Shown one piece after another: positions 7,949 through 16,243 of a stretch of 51,946 nucleotides of DNA. Location: positions 1 to 51,946 of the forward strand of contig NZ_JAUTWS010000043.1 in the NCBI RefSeq assembly GCF_030657435.1, in the 5' to 3' direction. The translations under genes were made by a program, and so were the position numbers. The DNA is from Paracraurococcus lichenis. GTDB lineage: Bacteria > Pseudomonadota > Alphaproteobacteria > Acetobacterales > Acetobacteraceae. Position 1 is the first letter of the stretch. Every line of letters begins with the position of its first letter. The notes below the pieces were generated by a model that ran no database searches, was not told the origin of the DNA, and saw only the letters and a program-made list of their open reading frames with translations.

Positions 7949-8518
7949 TCAGGAGGCATCTCCAGGGTAGACCAGCGTTCCATCAGGCCCTCGCACCGCG
8001 GCGTGGTTCAAAATTGCCCGCTCGACCTTGGCTGCTGCCAGGATGTGGAAGACCTCCTCGCCATCCGTGAGCAGGTAGTCGGTGATGATACGCCGGTGGC
8101 AGCGCCACCAGACCGCCTCGGCGCACATGATGGCGCAGACATGGTCGCGGCCAAACTCGCGGAGCTCCGCCATGCCCTCCCGGAAGTCCGGCGTGGCCGC
8201 GTAGTCGGCGTAGTTCCGGAAACTCTGGTTCTCCCAGAAGGTGTTGCGCGACGGCGGTTGGCCCTTCCGCCGCCCGCGCAGGCCTCCCAGCTTCCGGAGG
8301 TGCTGGTAGGCTATCTGAAAGGTGGCCAGGGCGCCCGGAAGCGTGTCGGCATTGAATTGCGGATTGGTGCGCGAGCGCGGGACGGTCCGGACATCGACGA
8401 CGAGATCGGCTCCGGCCTGCCGGAGTAGATCGGCCAGTTCCTCCACCGACCGGGTTGAGTGGCCCACCGTGTAGAAGGGAGAACCGGCCCGCACACCCTT
8501 CTCCGCTGCTTTCGTCAC
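7949..8518 (-). CDS. DUF488 family protein
   Basis: This widespread family of unknown biochemical role has several invariant motifs, all present here: FYTVGHSTRSVEELADLL, VVDVRTVPRSRTNPQFNAD, LGGLRGRRKG and a C-terminal CAEAVWWRCHRRIITDYLL that carries the conserved Cys and Arg/His. I chose the GTG at 8518 because it begins about 12 residues before the domain, as in relatives. The frame stays open to an ATG at 8635, which would add a Pro-rich stretch that looks like non-coding sequence. Neither start has a good SD. Confidence 0.8.
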   Translation of the reverse strand: MTKAAEKGVRAGSPFYTVGHSTRSVEELADLLRQAGADLVVDVRTVPRSRTNPQFNADTLPGALATFQIAYQHLRKLGGLRGRRKGQPPSRNTFWENQSFRNYADYAATPDFREGMAELREFGRDHVCAIMCAEAVWWRCHRRIITDYLLTDGEEVFHILAAAKVERAILNHAAVRGPDGTLVYPGDAS

Positions 8519-8655
8519 GGAGACAACGTTGCAGGGTGGCGGTCGTTTGGCAGGTCCATCTGGTGCAGCTTGGCCGGGGTCATCGCCTCGGTGCCGGACT
8601 GGCCTGACAACAGCGGGGGAGGTCGTCGAATGCAACGATTCGTCGGCAGCGACGA

Positions 8656-9702
8656 TCAGCCCGCGGGTAGCAGATGCCAGGTCAGTTTGTGCTCCGGGTC
8701 AGGGAGGAAGTGCAGACGCGCGAAGCGATCGTGCGCCGCCAGGGCACCGACCAGGAGCTCGTTCCAGGCCTCCAGCATCGCCGGATGTGGGTGAGGGATC
8801 CCGCGCAGCAGGTTCAGCCCTTGTTGTCTGATGACCAGGCTGCCGCATTCGGGTCCCTCGACGATCTCAGCCCGGTCGCCCTGGGCGGCGGCAAGGGCGA
8901 CCATGAAGGCCGCGAAGCTCTGGATTTCGCCACGCCCGGGTAGGCCAAGCGCGGCGGCCGTGGCGGCGTAGTGCTGCATGGCTACAAGCCGCGCCGCGAG
9001 GCCCAACAGGTGCCCACCCTCCACTGGCCCGAACAGCGCCACCGCCTCCTGCAACGCGGTGCGGACGTACTCCATCGCGTAGCCGCGCTTCGCTTTGGCC
9101 AGGCGCTCCGGCGGCCAGCCTGCTGCGGGCAGCGCGGGCGCACGTGCGGGGTCATGGAGCGGCATGGTCTCGCCCCGGCTGAAGCGCAGTCGCTCCTCCG
9201 GCTCCAGGTCGTGATCGTACTCGAGGTAATAGCCCTCCAGCCCCGGCTGACCGTCTACTGTCTGCCCGGTGCAGATGAAGCCGAGGCGCGGGCAGCCGAG
9301 AGCCACGCCGTTATGGGCGTGCCAGCCGCGGAGCATAGCGGCGTTCACCTCGCCGGGAATGCCGCAAATCGCGGTGCCCTGCCAAATCCAGCGAGGCGGC
9401 GGATAGCGGATCCACGCCTTGCGGTCGGATTCCTCATGGTACTCCACGCCGACGCCTCCGATGGCGTTCGACAGGTAGTGGTACCGCGCGGCGGCGACGG
9501 CGGGCGGCAGGCTGCGCAGCCCGAGCTTCTCCAGACCGGGCAGGAAGCGTTCCTGCTGCTGACGGCGGAAAATTCGGAACACCAGTTCTGCCGCGTCGCG
9601 CGGCCCGCGGCGGGAGACGGCGGTCAGCACCGTGCCTGTGAAGAAGGCGTGATACCAATCGCCTACCGCGTCCATGGCCGTGGTTCCGGTTGCGTGAGTC
9701 AT
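8656..9702 (-). CDS. Conserved protein of unknown function (about 348 aa)
   Basis: A well-formed soluble protein with no signal peptide and codon use like its neighbours. Recognisable stretches include GDWYHAFFTGTVLTAVSRRG, RYHYLSNAIGGVGVEYHEES, YPPPRWIWQGTAICGIPGEV and GCPRLGFICTGQ followed by an acidic LEYDHDLEPEERLRF. The central part loosely recalls the L-2-amino-thiazoline-4-carboxylic acid hydrolase/4-vinyl-reductase-like fold, but I cannot assign it. The ATG at 9702 (MTHATGTTA) is chosen; the frame is open to an ATG at 9756. No operon partner. Confidence 0.65.
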   Translation of the reverse strand: MTHATGTTAMDAVGDWYHAFFTGTVLTAVSRRGPRDAAELVFRIFRRQQQERFLPGLEKLGLRSLPPAVAAARYHYLSNAIGGVGVEYHEESDRKAWIRYPPPRWIWQGTAICGIPGEVNAAMLRGWHAHNGVALGCPRLGFICTGQTVDGQPGLEGYYLEYDHDLEPEERLRFSRGETMPLHDPARAPALPAAGWPPERLAKAKRGYAMEYVRTALQEAVALFGPVEGGHLLGLAARLVAMQHYAATAAALGLPGRGEIQSFAAFMVALAAAQGDRAEIVEGPECGSLVIRQQGLNLLRGIPHPHPAMLEAWNELLVGALAAHDRFARLHFLPDPEHKLTWHLLPAG

Positions 9703-9972
9703 GCAGTCGCTCTCGTCAAGGGCAGCAGGATGGCTTGAACGCCTCAGCGGAGCCATACCCTTGTATCAGTTGGCTTTGCAGTGATGTGGCCCGATAAAAG
9801 GCGCAGGCGCCTGACCTGATTGGCGTTAGCCGACCATGGTTCGCACGCGAGAAGATATCCTTGCCAAAGATGCCGATAGCAGCCCGTATCCATTGGCTTG
9901 GCTGCCGGACCGGCGGCCGAACCCTGAGCGGACCCGGCCTTGCCAGGTCGCAAGAGCAGCGCAGCCCCGCGA

Positions 9973-10626
9973 TCAGGTAGCAGGGCGATTCGTCAAAGCG
10001 AGGCCGATGCCGAGCGCAACCATCGCGGCGCCCGACGCCTCGCGCAGGCGGCGGATCAATGTGGGACGGGCCGCCGCGCCGTCCCGGATGCCGCTCGCCG
10101 CGAAGGCGACGACGACGTCGGCGAGGGTGTTCAGTGCCACCGGCACGAAGCCCAGCGCCACGAATTGCAGGACGATGTGGCCTTTGGCCGGGTCTACAAA
10201 CTGCGGAATGAAGGCGAGAAAGAAGGCCGCCGTCTTCGGATTCAGCGTCTCAACCAGCACGCCTTCACGGAACGCCCGCCACGGCCCGACCGGCGGGGCT
10301 GCGGTGCGGCCTTCCAGACCGGCCGCCGCGTCCTGGCGGGCGGACCGGAAAGTGCGGAGGCCGATCCAGACCAGATAAGCGGCCCCGATCAGCTTCAGCG
10401 CGGTGAACAGTTCAGCGCTGGCGAGTACGATGGCGGAAACGCCGAGGCTGCCCGCGATGATGTGGACCATGCCGCCCAAGCCGGTGCCAAGGCTGGAGGC
10501 GACGCCCTCCGCGCGGCCTCCCGCGAGGGTACGTGCGGCGACATAGAAGATGCCCGGACCAGGCGTGACGGCAAGCAGGAAAGCCGCGGCGAAGAACAGG
10601 GCGAGTTGGGTCAGGTCCGGCATCAT
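9973..10626 (-). CDS. LysE/RhtB family amino-acid exporter
   Basis: A 217-residue inner-membrane protein with six hydrophobic helices. Helix 1 carries AFLLAVTPGPGIFYVAARTL, the family signature. KLIGAAYLVWIGLRTFRSA and NPKTAAFFLAFIPQFV are the other conserved segments. It exports amino acids or analogues. It lies 51 bases downstream of a DHDPS-family gene on the same strand, and the pair lies downstream of the split paiB, so these genes may have formed one operon facing the MocR regulator. The M at 10626 or 10623 could start. Confidence 0.9.
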   Translation of the reverse strand: MMPDLTQLALFFAAAFLLAVTPGPGIFYVAARTLAGGRAEGVASSLGTGLGGMVHIIAGSLGVSAIVLASAELFTALKLIGAAYLVWIGLRTFRSARQDAAAGLEGRTAAPPVGPWRAFREGVLVETLNPKTAAFFLAFIPQFVDPAKGHIVLQFVALGFVPVALNTLADVVVAFAASGIRDGAAARPTLIRRLREASGAAMVALGIGLALTNRPAT

Positions 10627-10677
10627 TATCAGCCTCTATTGGAATGCAGAATTTCCGCCGTACAGCGTCGGGCGTGG

Positions 10678-11589
10678 CTACCGGTTATCGGTACGGAGTA
10701 TCTCCAGCGCGGCGGCCACGCGCTGGCGGGCAGCAGGAGGCAGCGGGAGGATCGGCCGTGGCGGCGCCGCACGGCAGATGCCGAGGATGTCGGCGGCCGC
10801 GTACATCACCCGCAGGCTGCTCAGTTCCTTGAAGAGATCCCACAGCGGCTGGAATCGGGCGTTCCAGCGGGCCACTTCGTCGGCATCGCCCGCCTGGGCG
10901 GCACGGAGGAGCTTCAGGGTGGGCATCGGCAGCAACCCGCCGACGACGCTGTACCAGGCATCACCGCCTGCCAGGACGGCATCCGAGGCGTTCCAGTCGC
11001 CGCTGTAGCCAATGGCGAAGGTGCCGGGGACCCTGGCGCGGAGCGCCTCGTGCCGCGCCCGCGCCTCCGCGGGCTGGGGCGCCGGGTTCTTCACGGCGCC
11101 GATGCCGGGGACCTCCGCCAGCCGCGCCACCAGGGCATCGCTGAAGGTGAAGTGTGTCGTCCCAGGGTTGTTGTAGATGCAGAGGGGCAGGTCCGCCGCC
11201 CGCGCGACGGCAACGGAGTGCTCGAAGACCTCGTCATCGGTTAGTGGGGTGTAGGACACCGGGGCGAGCAGGAGACCATCCGCGCCAACAGCCTTCGCGT
11301 CGCGGGCGAGATCCTGCGCGTCGTCCGTCCTGAGCGCACCGACACCTACGATCAGCGGCACCTGCCCGCCCAGGCAGCCCACCGCGGCCTCGACCGCGCG
11401 CCGCCGCTCGGCGCGCGTCAGGTAGGCATAGGTGCCGGTGCTGCCGAGCAGGCCGATGGAGTCCACCGCCGCCGCGGCGAGGCGCTCGACCAGCGTCGCC
11501 AGGGCGTCGGTGTCCACGCGGCCACGCGCGTCGGCGGGCGTGATGGGGAAGGCCGACAGGCCGCGGAACATCGCGGGAGGCGTGGGCAT
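10678..11589 (-). CDS. Dihydrodipicolinate synthase (DapA/NanA) family aldolase/lyase
   Basis: A 303-residue TIM-barrel enzyme. GLLGSTGTYAYLTRAERR (residues about 43-60) replaces the usual GTTGE loop. The catalytic Tyr lies in LCIYNNPGTTHF and the Schiff-base Lys in GIGAVKNPA. The substrate cannot be read from the sequence: the family covers DapA, N-acetylneuraminate lyase and 2-keto-3-deoxy sugar aldolases, and the changed loop argues against true DapA. It starts 26 bases from the end of the split paiB on the same strand and precedes the LysE-type exporter. Confidence 0.88.
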   Translation of the reverse strand: MPTPPAMFRGLSAFPITPADARGRVDTDALATLVERLAAAAVDSIGLLGSTGTYAYLTRAERRRAVEAAVGCLGGQVPLIVGVGALRTDDAQDLARDAKAVGADGLLLAPVSYTPLTDDEVFEHSVAVARAADLPLCIYNNPGTTHFTFSDALVARLAEVPGIGAVKNPAPQPAEARARHEALRARVPGTFAIGYSGDWNASDAVLAGGDAWYSVVGGLLPMPTLKLLRAAQAGDADEVARWNARFQPLWDLFKELSSLRVMYAAADILGICRAAPPRPILPLPPAARQRVAAALEILRTDNR

Positions 11590-11615
11590 CGCTCGGATCC
11601 TCCGTATGGCGGGGG

Positions 11616-12104
11616 TCAGGTCGAAATCAGCGCCGCCACGGCGCGGTCAGAGGCAAGATCGCTTTCGGCGAGCCCGGCGGCGACGCCCGCCCGGTCCGGT
11701 GCGCTCCGGTTCTGGCTCATCTTGCGCTTACCCTCGAGGCGCGCGATCGGCAGGCGCAGACCGACGATGCCCCGGAGCTGGGCGCGGACGAAGGCCTCCG
11801 GAGCGTCGGTGACGGTCCAAGGTTCGGCACGGGGCCGCTCGTGCAGATCGGTCAGCCGGGTGACGACCTCGAGCAGTCGGTCTGCGTCCTCGAAGAACTC
11901 GAGCGGGCCGTAGGCGTGCACGGCGACGTAGTTCCAGGTCGGCACTACCTTCTGGTGCTCCTGCTTGGAGGGGTACCAGGCGGGGCTGACGTAGGCGTCA
12001 GGCCCCATGAAGAGCGCCATAGCGTCGCCTGCCGGTGGCAACCTCCACTGCGGGTTCGCGCGCGCGAGGTGCCCGTAGAGCGTGCCGCAGGGGTCTTCCT
12101 CCGG
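11616..12104 (-). pseudogene. paiB: paiB, C-terminal part (split by IS256-family insertion)
   Basis: This is the 3' part of an FMN-binding negative transcriptional regulator (PaiB family). From P-E at 12104 it reads EEDPCGTLYGHLARANPQWR, then VSPAWYPSKQEHQKVVPTWN and YVAVHAYGPL, ending in the family's KRKMSQNRS segment. The N-terminal 47 residues lie beyond the IS at 13539-13679. Joining the two parts across one copy of the TCCTCCGG duplication restores an uninterrupted protein of about 207 residues, the normal PaiB length. Confidence 0.88.
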
Positions 12105-12135
12105 CGGGCTGTGCCCCCGGCCGTGGTGTAGCAGA

Positions 12136-12202
12136 GCTGTGGGTAAGTGGCCTGCCGGAGTGACCATCAGGGGTCAACGCAGGCAGGCCACTTATCCACA
12201 GC
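12136..12202. repeat. Long hairpin in the left end of the IS256-family element
   Basis: Arms GCTGTGGGTAAGTGGCCTGC (from 12136) and GCAGGCCACTTATCCACAGC (to 12202) pair over 21 bases with one mismatch. A further TGACC/GGTCA pair lies in the loop. It lies between the terminal repeat and the transposase start, where it could limit read-through transcription or translation of the transposase. Confidence 0.75.
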
Positions 12203-12286
12203 GGGCCGCCCGCGGAGGGGGGTGGCCACCGTCGATCTCCGACTATGGTTCGAGTGCGACCAAGAACCCGGAGCACGGAGACGACG

Positions 12287-13483
12287 ATGACCGACGAGAA
12301 GATGGCGCTGCTGGAGCTGATCGAGAAGGGTGCGGATACCGATCTGGTGCGCGAGATGCTGCATTTCGCCGCTGGGCGGATGATGGAGCTCGAGGTGCAG
12401 GCCTGCACTGGGGCGGCGCACGGGGTGCGGGATCCAGGCCGGGTGGTGCAGCGCAACGGCTACCGTGAGCGGGCCTGGGAGACCCGAGCTGGTCGGATCG
12501 AGCTGGCGATCCCGCGGCTGCGTCGGCGTTCCTATTTTCCGTCCTTCCTGGAGCCCCGACGGACGGCGGAGAAGGCGCTGACGGCGGTGATCCAGGAGGC
12601 TTACATCCATGGCGTCTCCACCCGGGCGGTGGACGACCTGGTCAAGGCGATGGGCGGGGCGGGCATCTCCAAGAGCGAGGTGAGCCGCCTGATCGAGGAG
12701 ATCGACGGCCGGGTGAACGCCTTCCTGACGCGCCCCCTCGAGGGCGAGTGGCCATATCTCTGGATTGACGCCACCTACGTGAAGGGGCGCGAGGGAGGGC
12801 GCGTTGTCTCAACGGCGACAATAATCGCTGTGGGCGTGAACACCGATGGCCGGCGCGAGGTGCTCGGCGTGGCCACCGGCGCCTCGGAGGCGGAGGTGTT
12901 CTGGAAGGGGTTCCTGCGCTCGCTGGCCGACCGTGGCCTGCGCGGGGTCAAGCTGGTGATTGCCGATGACCACAAGGGCCTGCGCGCCGCGGCCAGCAAG
13001 GTCTTCCACGCCACCCTCCAGAGGTGTCGCGTGCATTGGATGAGGTCGGCCCTGGCCCACGTGCCCGCCAAGCAGCGCCCGGCGGTCGTCGCCATGCTGA
13101 AGACCATCTTCGCCCAGGAGACCGCGACCGACGCCCACGCGCAGTGGAACAGCGTCGCCGACGCACTGCGCGAGCGGGCGCCGAAACTGGCTGAGCTGAT
13201 GGACGAGGCGCGTGACGACGTGCTGGCCTACATGACCTTTCCCAAGGAGCACTGGGCACAGATTGCCAGCACCAACCCGCTCGAGCGGCTCAACGGCGAG
13301 ATCAAGCGCCGCACGGATGTGGTCGGCATCTTCCCGAACGCGGCGGCGATCGTCAGGCTCGTCGGCGCGCTCATGCTGGAGCAGAACGACGAGTGGGCTG
13401 TCGGTCGCCGCTACATGAGCATTGAAAGCTTGGCAGCAATCAGCGACGCTCCTCGCGTCAGTCTGCCAGGCGTGGCGGCCTGA
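12287..13483 (+). CDS. IS256-family (Mutator-type) transposase
   Basis: A 398-residue DDE transposase. The N-terminal third binds the ends (MLHFAAGRMMELEVQACTGA and NGYRERAWETRAGRIELAIP). The catalytic Asp residues fall in LWIDATYVKGR and KLVIADDHKGL. The Glu falls in the TNPLERLNGEIKRRT segment. RCRVHWMRS with a Cys/His pair is also typical. The ATG at 12287 is chosen over an earlier in-frame GTG/ATG region because the family begins close to MTDEKMALLELI. The length equals the family norm and there are no stops, so it is probably active. Confidence 0.95.
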   Translation: MTDEKMALLELIEKGADTDLVREMLHFAAGRMMELEVQACTGAAHGVRDPGRVVQRNGYRERAWETRAGRIELAIPRLRRRSYFPSFLEPRRTAEKALTAVIQEAYIHGVSTRAVDDLVKAMGGAGISKSEVSRLIEEIDGRVNAFLTRPLEGEWPYLWIDATYVKGREGGRVVSTATIIAVGVNTDGRREVLGVATGASEAEVFWKGFLRSLADRGLRGVKLVIADDHKGLRAAASKVFHATLQRCRVHWMRSALAHVPAKQRPAVVAMLKTIFAQETATDAHAQWNSVADALRERAPKLAELMDEARDDVLAYMTFPKEHWAQIASTNPLERLNGEIKRRTDVVGIFPNAAAIVRLVGALMLEQNDEWAVGRRYMSIESLAAISDAPRVSLPGVAA

Positions 13484-13536
13484 CCTCCTCGGACCAGCCG
13501 GGGATCGACGCTGCTACACCACGTCCAGGGGCATGA

Positions 13537-13679
13537 TCCTCCGGCGCGAGGAAGAGCGGCAGCGGCGTGGCGAGCAGGCCCTCGGCCGTGGCAGTGACCA
13601 GGTTCGCTAGGCGGGCCTCCCGCATCGTCCCGTGCAGGGCAGCGAGGCCATCCTCACGGAAGGCGGGCGGGACATACAT
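13537..13679 (-). pseudogene. paiB: paiB, N-terminal part (split by IS256-family insertion)
   Basis: It starts with MYVPPAFREDGLAALHGTMR, the invariant PaiB N-terminus, and runs in frame through LVTATAEGLLATPLPLFLAP to the Glu codon at 13541-13539, where the IS target duplication begins. The gene is divergent from the MocR regulator at 13774. Its promoter therefore reads into the IS, and the three-gene unit behind it (paiB end, DHDPS-like, LysE-like) may have lost its transcription. Confidence 0.88.
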
Positions 13680-13734
13680 CGGCTGGGCTCCTGGGTTGGG
13701 CTGGACCTTGCCCCAGGAATGGCCCACACGGGAT

Positions 13735-13767
13735 GGCCAGTTTCCCGCGAAAGCACTGGGCCAGTTT
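13735..13767. promoter_or_regulatory. Direct repeats in the paiB/MocR divergent promoter
   Basis: GGCCAGTTT occurs at 13735-13743 and again at 13759-13767, 24 bases apart, both on the plus strand within the 94-base space between the divergent starts. MocR regulators commonly bind tandem direct repeats spaced by about two helix turns (family knowledge), so these are candidate operators. Confidence 0.45.
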
Positions 13768-13773
13768 GCCGCC

Positions 13774-15243
13774 ATGCCATCGGAAGCACCCGCGCCCGAG
13801 CGGATCACCCAGAGGATCTGCGAGGCAATCAAGGGCCAGATCACCGCCGGTCAACTCGGCCCCGGCGCCCGGCTACCCTCGACCCGAGCCCTGGCAGCGG
13901 AGTGGGGCGTCTCGCGGACGACGGTGACGGCGGCCTATGAGCAGTTGATCGCCGAGGGTTACCTGGAAACTCGGCAGGGCACCCGGGCGCAGGTGGCCCA
14001 GGGACTTGGCCTGGCGCCTGCATCACCGGGCCAGGTTGAGCTTTCGGCATTTCCCGACCGGTTATCGACCTTCGGGCAGCGCCTGGCCGAGTTCCCGCTT
14101 CCCCTCGTCGCCAACACGGAGCGGCTGGTGGCCGACTTCCGCTATGGCGACCTGGCGACCGCCGACTTCCCCATGCTCGCCTGGCGGAAGGCGGTCACCG
14201 GTGCCCTGCTACGCCGACAGCCACGTCTTCGGTACGGCGACCCCTGCGGCTCGCTTGGCCTCCGGGCGGCCTTGCAGGGCTACCTGTGGCGGGCCCGCGG
14301 GCTGCGCTGCGAAGCGGAGCAGATCATCGTGGTCAACGGCTCGCAGCAGGGCCTCGACCTCTGCGCGCGGCTGCTGCTCGACCCGGGCGACCGGGCCGCG
14401 ATGGAGGACCCCGGCTACAACCTGGCGCGTCAGGTCTTTCTGGCGGCCGGGGCGGAGGTGATTCCCGTTACCGTGGACCGTGAGGGCATGCGGACGAAAG
14501 GCTTGCCCGCGGCGCGGCTGGCCTATGCCACGCCATCCCATCAGTTTCCGCTGGGCAGCGTCATGTCGGCCGGACGTCGGCGGGAGTTGCTGGCCTGGGC
14601 GGGGCAAAACGGCGCCCATGTCATCGAGGACGACTACGACAGCGAGTACCGCTTCGACATCGCCCCCATCCCGCCGCTCCAGGCCATGGATGAGGCCGGG
14701 CGGGTCATCTATCTCGGCACGGTCTCGAAGACGCTCTCGCCGACGCTCCGCCTCGGCTATCTCGTCGTCCCAACGTCACTTGCCGCGGCCTTCGCCAAGG
14801 CAAAGCGGCTGACGGACAGGCACACGCCCGGCCTCGAGCAGGAGGCCCTGGCCGAGCTGATCGGGAGCGGCGCCTATGAGCGGCATGTCCGGCGCGTTCG
14901 CCGCCGGAATGGCGAGCGGCGCGCCACCCTGCTGGCCACCTTGTCGGAAACTCTGGGCGACGCTGTGACGGTGGTCGGCGCCGATGCCGGGCTGCATGTC
15001 GTTGTCTGGCTGAACCGGGTGCCGAAGGTGCAGGAAGACGCGCTCATCGCCCGGGCGCATGCGGCAGGCCTCGGCATCTACCCCGTCACCCCCCTGTATG
15101 CTCCCGCTCCGGCGGCAGTCCAGCCCGACATGGCGGGGCTGGTGATGGGGTATGCCAGCCTTGATGAGCAGGCCATCGAGCGAGGTGTGCGGACGCTTGG
15201 GGAGGTCCTCAAAGCCTTTGTCGCGGAAGAGAACGCAGGTTGA
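13774..15243 (+). CDS. MocR/PdxR-type GntR regulator with aminotransferase domain
   Basis: A 489-residue protein. Residues 8-75 form a GntR winged helix (LPSTRALAAEWGVSRTTVTA). From about residue 110 to the end it is a fold-type I aminotransferase-like domain: VVNGSQQGLDLCARLLLDPG, EDPGYNLARQVF, YATPSHQFPLGSVMS, VIEDDYDSEYRFD and the PLP-binding Lys in LGTVSKTLSPTLRLGY. Such proteins sense PLP or amino-acid adducts and regulate the divergent gene. The ATG at 13774 is the first that does not run through paiB. The divergent target is paiB, now split, so the regulator may have lost its operon. Confidence 0.92.
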   Translation: MPSEAPAPERITQRICEAIKGQITAGQLGPGARLPSTRALAAEWGVSRTTVTAAYEQLIAEGYLETRQGTRAQVAQGLGLAPASPGQVELSAFPDRLSTFGQRLAEFPLPLVANTERLVADFRYGDLATADFPMLAWRKAVTGALLRRQPRLRYGDPCGSLGLRAALQGYLWRARGLRCEAEQIIVVNGSQQGLDLCARLLLDPGDRAAMEDPGYNLARQVFLAAGAEVIPVTVDREGMRTKGLPAARLAYATPSHQFPLGSVMSAGRRRELLAWAGQNGAHVIEDDYDSEYRFDIAPIPPLQAMDEAGRVIYLGTVSKTLSPTLRLGYLVVPTSLAAAFAKAKRLTDRHTPGLEQEALAELIGSGAYERHVRRVRRRNGERRATLLATLSETLGDAVTVVGADAGLHVVVWLNRVPKVQEDALIARAHAAGLGIYPVTPLYAPAPAAVQPDMAGLVMGYASLDEQAIERGVRTLGEVLKAFVAEENAG

Positions 15244-16243
15244 TCGCCAACCACCGGCGAACTGTTTACTGGCCAGGTCCGAGGCGGCGTGGCCTACGCC
15301 GACGCGAACTGCAATATTGCTCTTCGCTAGCTGGTCGTGTTGCACGTGGGTGGCTCGAGGGAAGGACTTCGTATCCAACCCGATTTTCTCGCACGGCTGC
15401 TGCTGGAAGGCAGGAGCGACGTTGCGGACGGGCGTGCGGTGCCGGGTGCCGTCGTGCGGACAGACAAGCGGGTCACCACCCGGTGGCGGACATGGTCGAC
15501 CATGCTGGCCGTTCCACAGTCACTTCGGTCGACCATCGCAACACGATGGCTTCCGCGCCACACGTTATGTTACAGAAATGCCGAGTTGACCGCATTTCCT
15601 GAAACATGGAATACGGTCTCCACCGCGCTCCTCCCGCGCAGGCAAAAAAAGGGCGGCGCCGTCAGGCACCGCCGAGTTTAGGGAGGAAACGTCCAAGAAA
15701 GGCAGGCAACTCGGCAACGCCGGGTTGCTGCTGCTTGCGCTAGTAGTACCAGTGGCGCGAAAGCGCAAGCCGAATGCTGCGCCGCACCATCCCTAATGCA
15801 GGATGTGGGCGGCGGTTCCCTGTGGCTCCGCAACCCCAAACAGGTGACGGGGGCTGTTGCCTTTCGAGCACAGCCGGAGGCGTCGTCCGCGATGAACCTG
15901 GGCATAGCTGCCGCTGGCTGTGGGCGATCGATGGTGTCCCGAGGCCTCGCGTGCGCATGCACATGCCGCCTTAGGGCACCCCGGGCGGCCTCATAGGGTG
16001 CCAGAGCCCCCCCGCCGAGCGGTTTCGTGAGTAGAAGAAGCGAATTCGGCGCGACGGCCATTCGTGTTGTCCGGTGGAACGATAGACCTTCCCGGACTGC
16101 TTGGGGCGGTCGGAAGCGTTTGCCCGACTCAGTGATCGGCATCGCGGCCGCAACCTAGCCGCGATGAAAGTGCACCCCAGGCACATGCAGCCGAGACGGA
16201 AACAGGAGGGCGCATCCCCCGCTTTTCGAGCCCGGCTTTGACC
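15244..16243. other. 1-kb intergenic region
   Basis: No reading frame here resembles a known protein. The stretch contains the minus-strand terminator at 15644-15673 and two GGTCGACCAT strings (15494-15503 and 15527-15536). A transcript ending at that terminator would be non-coding or encode a very short peptide. Confidence 0.4.
15644..15673 (-). terminator. Rho-independent terminator, orphan, minus strand
   Basis: On the minus strand GGCGGTGCC-TGAC-GGCGCCGCC forms a nine-pair stem with one G-U pair, followed by seven T residues (15650-15644). No coding gene lies upstream of it in the minus direction for several hundred bases, which suggests that it ends a small RNA. Confidence 0.7.

Larger units (their letters stand above)
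12105..13536 (+). mobile_element. IS256-family insertion sequence, about 1.43 kb
   Basis: Near-terminal inverted repeats TGCCCCCGGCCGTGGTGTAG (left, from 12111) and TGCCCCTGGACGTGGTGTAG (right, reverse complement, ending about 13534) differ at two positions and continue with CAG. The element is flanked by the direct repeat TCCTCCGG at 12097-12104 and 13537-13544. The identity extends to 10 bases, so the exact ends are uncertain by 1-2 bases. It holds one intact transposase gene. The target duplication is intact and the host gene can be restored on paper, so the insertion looks recent. Confidence 0.85.

Noticed and set aside
9940..11244. 434-residue open frame on the plus strand
   Set aside because: Antisense to the LysE and DHDPS-like genes, which have clear motifs.
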